Below, one piece after another: positions 61,248 through 64,000 of a stretch of 64,000 bases of DNA. The position numbers were made by a program, and so were the translations under genes. The stretch covers positions 41,955,120-42,019,119 of the forward strand of contig OZ024865.1 of assembly GCA_964017155.1 (NCBI GenBank), in the 5' to 3' direction. The notes under the pieces are model-generated. The model was given only the letters and a program-made list of their open reading frames with translations, was not told where the DNA came from and did not search any database. This stretch comes from Oasisia sp. SBJ-2009. Taxonomy: Eukaryota > Annelida > Polychaeta > Sabellida > Siboglinidae. How positions within the stretch are numbered: position 1 is the first letter of the stretch; the number at the start of each line of letters is the position of its first letter.

Positions 61248-63721
61248 ATAAGCCTATACATGAAACAGTAAAATAAAATAACACAGTCGTTACATTAGTT
61301 TTATTCATCAGTATGCTAAACTAAACAAGGAAATAAAAAGTATGATTAAACAAAACATAACATAGCTAATCTATCATAAAATTATCATGTTAATGATAGC
61401 AATGGTAATAATGATACTAATTGCATAATAATTATGTGATATAAATTGTATAACTTATGGGTAAATGTATGTAATTAAAGTCCACATGATCACGTCACAG
61501 AAACACTAATCTAAAAAGGTGTGTCTTCAGAAGTGTTTTATACTGTGGCTGTGTCTTTGCCGTCCCAACACTGACGATGACAGTGACACAAACACACTCA
61601 CCACCATGAAGTGTATTGAAGACAACGGTGACAGAATTCTGTACGTGTTCAAGTACAACCCCTGATGACGTTGTGTCGACAACTGACGTCACCGTCACTT
61701 TGTGTCGACACCCTGGACCTAGACCTGAAACAGACAATTTGACACTGCTGTCAAACTGAAACTGAAAGTGTACGGGAATTTCTAATGAAGCACAAAACAA
61801 CGCCCTCCCCAATACCTGCATCATGATTACAATGTTCCAAAAAGAAAGAATTTCTCTCATTTGGGTAGACTAGTTAACATTTCTATATTGTGTTTACATA
61901 GTTTTGAAGGCTGTTTACATAGTTGTATCACTTTGTTTACACAGTGCTATGAATCTTCTTAATAATAATGCATTTCTCACAGTAAAACGTCCGACAAAAT
62001 TATTGTCTAGCTGTTTCCATTCTGTAAAAAAAAAAAATTATTGTTTAAACTGTAATTATTAAAACTTATTTATATAAACACTGTTTTAAATGTTACAAAG
62101 CTCAAGTAAAATTACACACAAAGTCTGCAAAATGGTATTATGCAGCTTGCAAATTACTAATTATTTAAATTAAATGTCAGTGCTGCCACCTATGAGCTTG
62201 TGTTGGAAGCTCCCCGCTCGGGTTGTCCGCCGTTCCCGGTTGTCAATGCAAATGACGTGCTGCAGACTGTTGTTCGCAGGCATCCAAGAGATGACTGCCG
62301 AAGTTGGCCCAATACTTGAGACAGTCAGGTCCATCGGAGCCATAGAGGCATCTAGTGGGGGAAAAGAGATGATTTATTTGATTTACTTTTATTTATTATG
62401 GATGTTTCCCAGAGAAGCTGAGATGGTGGTCAATTGAACAGGTTTGACAGGAAGTACAGTGTAAAGTGCTTTAAGTAACCATGTAACCTGGATACTGCGT
62501 GATTTAAGATCTTGCCATTTTAGCAATTGCCTAGTTAAACCAATATTAACACACACGATGGAGATAGTAAATCAATAAAATCTTCCTCGACCCCAGGTTT
62601 ATTTTCATTACTGTAACGCAAGCAATTATAAACAAATGGACGTCAACATATTGTGAACATAAAATTGCTGTGATCAAGATTGTGGGATAATAAATCCAAG
62701 TTCAAAACTATTTTTTATGTTTAAAGTTAAAATGCTATTTTAGACAAATTAAAAACATTAGTCAATAATAATCCACAAATCTACAATTGAGAATTTATCA
62801 CCAGTCAATTATTTCAGACAGGATTAACATCCTCCAGAAATGTGCTGCATACCTTAAGAATTTAAAAACGTAGTTTTTAATAATATTATTTGTTGTACCA
62901 AATGGCACATCAGAGGCCAATGGACCCAGGAAGTAAATGAACATAGAAATAAGCCAGTGGACAGCGGGGTCGGGGAGGGAATGCACTTACTATAATCCAA
63001 CATCAGAACTTATAATTTTCAATCTACACTGGTGGTTTAATTTGCCTGATAAACTTATAATTTTCAATCTACACTGGTGGTTTCATTTGCTTGATAAGCT
63101 TATAATTTTCAATCTACACTGGTGGTTTCATTTGCCTGATAAACTTATAATTTTCAATCTACACGGGTGGTTTCATTTGCCTGATAAACTTCTCATTTTC
63201 AATCTACGCTGGTGGTTTCAATTGCCTGATAAACTTATCATTTTCAATCTACACTGGTGGTTTCGTTTGCCTGATAAATTCACCTTTTCCAACATCAGAA
63301 CTTATCATTTTCAATCTACACTGGTGGTTTAATTTGCCTGATAAACTTATAATTTTCAATCTACACTGGTGGTTTAATTTGCCTGATAAGCTTATAATTT
63401 TCAATCTACACTGGTGGTTTAATTTGTCTGATAAACTTCTCATTTTCAATCTACGCTGGTGGTTTCAATTGCCTGATAAACTTATCATTTTCAATCTACA
63501 CTGGTGGTTTCATTTGCCTGATAAACTTATCATTTTCAATCTACACTGGTGGTTTCATTTGCCAGATAAATTCACCTTTTCCAACATCAGAACTTATCAT
63601 TTTCAATCTACACGGGTGGTTTCATTTGCCTGATAAATTCACCTTTTCCAAACACCAGCGTGCACTGGTTGTCGATGGAGTGTCCTTTGTTGGTGATGCA
63701 TCGGACGCACAGACGGTGAGG
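48046..63721 (-). CDS. RIMBP: RIM-binding protein (RIM-BP), C-terminal two thirds, 12 exons
   Basis: Exons: 63721-63643, 62351-62190, 61724-61602, 60229-60053, 58572-58349, 57830-57681, 56888-56799, 56061-55764, 54628-53841, 52512-52209, 49413-49271 and 48378-48046. All junction phases agree, giving about 957 residues to the TAG. The protein is a presynaptic active-zone scaffold: its SH3 domains bind proline motifs of RIM and of voltage-gated calcium channels. Visible are three fibronectin III domains, an acidic ELSDIAEEEEE motif, a long basic and Pro/Ser-rich linker, SH3-II (ALFDYDPSIMSPNPDA…) and SH3-III (ALYDYDPQELSPNVDA…). The N-terminal SH3-I and coiled region lie beyond 64000. Invertebrates usually have one RIM-BP gene. 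Confidence 0.95.
48465..48598. repeat. (TA)n microsatellites
   Basis: Two TA/CA-flanked TA runs about 80 bp upstream of the acceptor of the last RIM-BP exon. Confidence 0.95.
49271..49413 (-). CDS. RIMBP: RIM-BP exon: start of SH3-III
   Basis: Acceptor TTCGGTTATAG; reads SNPNSIPTTPVPPPEG then KLMVALYDYDPQELSPNVDA at donor GAG|GTAAGA, phase 0. ALYDY is the canonical SH3 RT-loop motif. No Met-initiated frame marks it, so it was found by translation between splice signals. Confidence 0.93.
49565..49722. mobile_element. Near-perfect foldback, about 55-bp arms
   Basis: ACTTACTTTGGAGCTTAATG…GATCCGTCAGCTACG is inverted as CGTAGCTGACGGATTGAAAC…CATTAAGCTCCAAAGTAAGT, with two or three mismatches and a loop of about 46 bp. 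It lies in the RIM-BP intron 5' of the SH3-III exon. Confidence 0.85.
50085..50262 (-). mobile_element. SINE family 1, degraded
   Basis: Contains CACAAACATCTCCCACTGTC, AGGTACTCATTCATA and GAGCAATGTAGAGTGAATGA, which match the body of the other copies. Confidence 0.65.
50573..50880 (+). mobile_element. SINE family 2, tRNA-derived
   Basis: The head has TGGTCGCGCGGTAAAGCGC (A box) and GGTGGTTCAATCCC (B box) with tRNA spacing. The body GTCTTTCGGAAGAGACACTA and the tail TCCTGCATTAGCCCAAG follow. The tail recurs at about 4770-4825. It lies in a RIM-BP intron. The tRNA-like head is not a functional tRNA: no clean acceptor stem. Confidence 0.8.
52209..52512 (-). CDS. RIMBP: RIM-BP exon: second half of SH3-II and linker
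   Basis: The acceptor TTTTTTCAG is followed by IYGDKDPDGFFLGEANNRRG and YVPCNMVSEVQVDDPEIAA, then an SRGTPSRGTPNRRTP Thr/Pro-rich tail that may be an SH3 or kinase target. Donor CCTTG|GTAAGG, phase 1. Confidence 0.95.
53841..54628 (-). CDS. RIMBP: RIM-BP large linker exon and first half of SH3-II
   Basis: Acceptor TTTATTTCAG; 262 codons: ITRDSSTSLDDYD, a disordered Asn/Pro/Arg-rich part, DSLIDY-type acidic segment SDLIDYEDDGGDSLVES, then IFIALFDYDPSIMSPNPDA and EELPFKEGQLIK. Donor ATCAAG|GTCAGT, phase 0. GC-rich compared with flanking introns. Confidence 0.95.
54666..54720. repeat. (AT)n microsatellite
   Basis: TA dinucleotides about 40 bp upstream of the acceptor of the large linker exon. 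Confidence 0.9.
55230..55763. repeat. Diverged tandem repeat, about 5-6 units, bordering a RIM-BP donor
   Basis: The recurring block GAATGAATTGGTGACCTTTA-ATAATGACCTACTGACCTAC-ATAGGGTAACCTACAAGTT is spaced 65-95 bp, with one about 150-bp insertion. On the gene strand each unit has TATGTAG|GTCAGTAGGTCA, nearly identical to the real donor at 55764/55763. Confidence 0.8.
55764..56061 (-). CDS. RIMBP: RIM-BP Pro/Ser-rich linker exon
   Basis: The acceptor CGTCATTTCCAG is followed by AVDHSRPPSHAVGVSGSP and a basic, Pro/Ser-rich disordered stretch. The donor CATATAG|GTCAGTAGG is itself the word repeated in the adjoining intron. Phase 0 in, 1 out. Confidence 0.85.
56799..56888 (-). CDS. RIMBP: RIM-BP exon: acidic ELSDIAEEEEE motif
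   Basis: Acceptor TTCTTTGTAG, donor GCAGAG|GTGAGT, 30 codons, PPAGGILTDMADASNSELSD then IAEEEEEAAE. The (D/E)LSDI-EEEEE motif is conserved after the FN3 block in RIM-BPs. Phase 0 on both sides, so it could be a cassette exon. Confidence 0.88.
57681..57830 (-). CDS. RIMBP: RIM-BP linker exon
   Basis: Acceptor TTCTCTCCAG, donor GGCCAG|GTGGGT, 50 codons (TSDDQSGTSTANFRVIQ … VTGLPNGQ), Thr/Pro-rich, phase 0 on both sides. No known domain. Confidence 0.8.
57908..58212 (+). mobile_element. SINE family 1, full length, plus orientation
   Basis: The tRNA-like head with AGGGGTAGAGTTTCGAAC and the B-box AGGGTTCGAATCCTG is followed by the family body (CTCCAGTTCACTCAGCTGTA, GCGCATTAATTGTAGCATAT) and ends AAGAACTTACCTTTACC. 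In a RIM-BP intron. Confidence 0.85.
58349..58572 (-). CDS. RIMBP: RIM-BP exon: end of third FN3 domain and linker
   Basis: Acceptor TTTCACCAG; reads DHVILDYHDFFHIRNP, LSIRTLAKDSESLDS and a hydrophobic VVLGQIGVDATKTQ end. Donor CGCAG|GTAAAA, phase 0, 74 full codons. Confidence 0.9.
58996..59655. repeat. 25-29-bp minisatellite, 24 copies, acceptor-like on the plus strand
   Basis: Unit: CCATTTCTCTCTCTC then TCCTCCCCCCAG, varying only in CT number. On plus each unit ends in a pyrimidine tract plus CAG; on the gene strand it is purine-rich with G6 runs. Lies in the RIM-BP intron between exons 60053 and 58572. Long frames on both strands are repeat artefacts. Confidence 0.97.
59660..59945. repeat. 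Pyrimidine-rich CCATGTCC / CTCTCT array
   Basis: Irregular copies of TCTCTCTCCATGTCCC follow the previous array. Same intron. Confidence 0.9.
60053..60229 (-). CDS. RIMBP: RIM-BP exon: third FN3 domain, first half
   Basis: Acceptor CTATTCCCAG; reads PDPPLDIQVEAGPQEG, LLVTWLPVTITATGKSNGA and KGYAIYLDGRHV. Donor CAACAG|GTGAGT, phase 1. PPLDxQVE…WLPVTI…SNG…GYA is highly characteristic of RIM-BP. Confidence 0.95.
61003..61083 (+). mobile_element. SINE-like tail fragment
   Basis: AATAATACAATTTATTTGTA-TAGCGCCTG…CTCAGGGGCTTTACA resembles the widely shared 3' end of animal SINEs ('tttatttatatagcgcc'). Head absent. Confidence 0.45.
61105..61243. repeat. (TA)n microsatellites
   Basis: Several TA runs interrupted by an AT-rich spacer, in a RIM-BP intron. 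Confidence 0.9.
61602..61724 (-). CDS. RIMBP: RIM-BP exon: second FN3 domain, second half
   Basis: Acceptor CTGTTTCAG; reads LGPGCRHKVTVTSVVDT and ends NTLHG at donor ATGGTG|GTGAGTG (phase 1). Another GT two bases upstream gives the wrong phase. Confidence 0.88.
62190..62351 (-). CDS. RIMBP: RIM-BP exon: second FN3 domain, first half
   Basis: Acceptor TTCCCCCACTAG; completes the Asp of GKD and reads ASMAPMDLTVSSIGPTSAVI, then SWMPANNSLQHVICIDN. Donor CATAG|GTGGCA, phase 1. Confidence 0.92.
62395..62520 (+). mobile_element. SINE family 1, 3' fragment
   Basis: GATGTTTCCCAGAGAAGCTG, then GACAGGAAGTACAGTGTAAA and GGATACTGCG, matching the 3' half of the copy at 57908-58212. It starts just upstream of the RIM-BP exon at 62351. 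Confidence 0.65.
62997..63642. repeat. 45-bp minisatellite, about 14 copies, bordering a RIM-BP donor
   Basis: Unit: ACTTATAATTTTCAATCTAC-ACTGGTGGTTTAATTTGCCT-GATAA. The length is a multiple of 3, so the plus frame is open (15-residue repeat) without being a gene. Two units contain TTCACCTTTTCCAACATCAG (63279-63298 and 63571-63590), a copy of the exon-donor junction at 63643/63642. Confidence 0.95.
63643..63721 (-). CDS. RIMBP: RIM-BP exon: end of first FN3 domain
   Basis: The acceptor GTCTCCCCCAG is followed by PHRLCVRCITNKGHSIDN and CTLVFGK; donor GGAAAAG|GTGAAT, phase 1. Matches the HRLCVRS…CTLVVGKD segment of RIM-BPs. Confidence 0.9.
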
Positions 63722-64000
63722 CTGGGGGAGACAGAGATAACCAAATGAAGCAGACGGCATGAGATGTTAACATCAGGAACATGTTTCATTTCCATAACCA
63801 ATCAGTAACTTGCCAAGCCGATCGATGATCGATTATACACATGCATTGTGGGTAGCCATTCTTTGCTTAGAAGTTTGACCGCCAGATGGCTGTACCAGTG
63901 CGATACAGTTAATGGAAATGTAGAACTTATCTAACTTAAATACCTGAAAATGCATGCATCTATTCAAAAATATATAATAATAGTTTATTTTATTTCACTC

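Noticed and set aside
62937..63633. Plus-strand 15-residue repeat protein (KLIIFNLHWWFHLPD)
   Set aside because: A 45-bp intronic minisatellite keeps the frame open by its length. No start context, domain or splice support.

Overview
The window looks like animal nuclear DNA, most likely from a lophotrochozoan such as a mollusc. It is AT-rich, with short exons bounded by GT-AG introns of up to about 11.6 kb. tRNA-derived SINEs, MITEs, a LINE tail and degraded DNA transposons are present, and microsatellites and minisatellites are very abundant. The species is an inference only. Three multi-exon genes were reconstructed by joining exons by hand with matching splice phases; all three lie on the minus strand.

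Region 1 (about 0.3-11.2 kb) holds a secreted carboxylesterase/cholinesterase-like gene. Eight exons are visible, from the signal peptide (11197) to 291; the C-terminal part with the catalytic His lies off the left edge. The GxSxG nucleophile motif is present as GNSAG. Exon 3 carries a 4-nt insertion that breaks the otherwise family-typical SEDCLYL motif, so the gene is either damaged or misassembled there. Most introns contain a MITE, a SINE or a simple array. One intron is filled by about 110 copies of a 19-bp minisatellite that overlaps the splice acceptor.

Region 2 (about 11.3-25.5 kb) has no gene that I can support. It is dominated by tandem arrays: a 31-bp minisatellite, AGTGGT, a run of different motifs ending in about 1.15 kb of uninterrupted GAGACA, GAT/ATT triplets, an 8-bp array, another 19-bp minisatellite and a 32-bp array. 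SINEs are scattered between them.

Region 3 (about 25.5-42.1 kb) holds a WD40-repeat gene of four exons. Its 11.6-kb intron contains two TTAA-flanked THAP-type (Kolobok-like) transposon copies, a 4.2-kb element with roughly 870-bp inverted arms and a decayed Cys-rich gene, a LINE reverse-transcriptase tail and a foldback element. Two oppositely oriented copies of a palindromic MITE lie just outside the two ends of the gene. A 200-bp assembly gap follows at 42541-42740.

Region 4 (about 48.0-63.7 kb) holds the 3' two thirds of a RIM-binding protein (RIM-BP) gene. Twelve exons encode three fibronectin III domains, an acidic motif, a long linker, SH3-II and SH3-III, and the stop codon. The first SH3 domain lies off the right edge. 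RIM-BP is a presynaptic active-zone scaffold joining RIM to voltage-gated calcium channels.

The most unusual signal is a recurrent relationship between intronic tandem repeats and splice junctions. In three introns of two genes the repeat carries copies of the neighbouring exon-intron boundary: the esterase acceptor at 469/470, the RIM-BP donor at 63643/63642 and the RIM-BP donor at 55764/55763. A fourth array (58996-59655) is a 24-fold repeat of a near-ideal splice acceptor on the antisense strand. The repeats may have been seeded by duplication of splice junctions and would give each intron many decoy splice sites.
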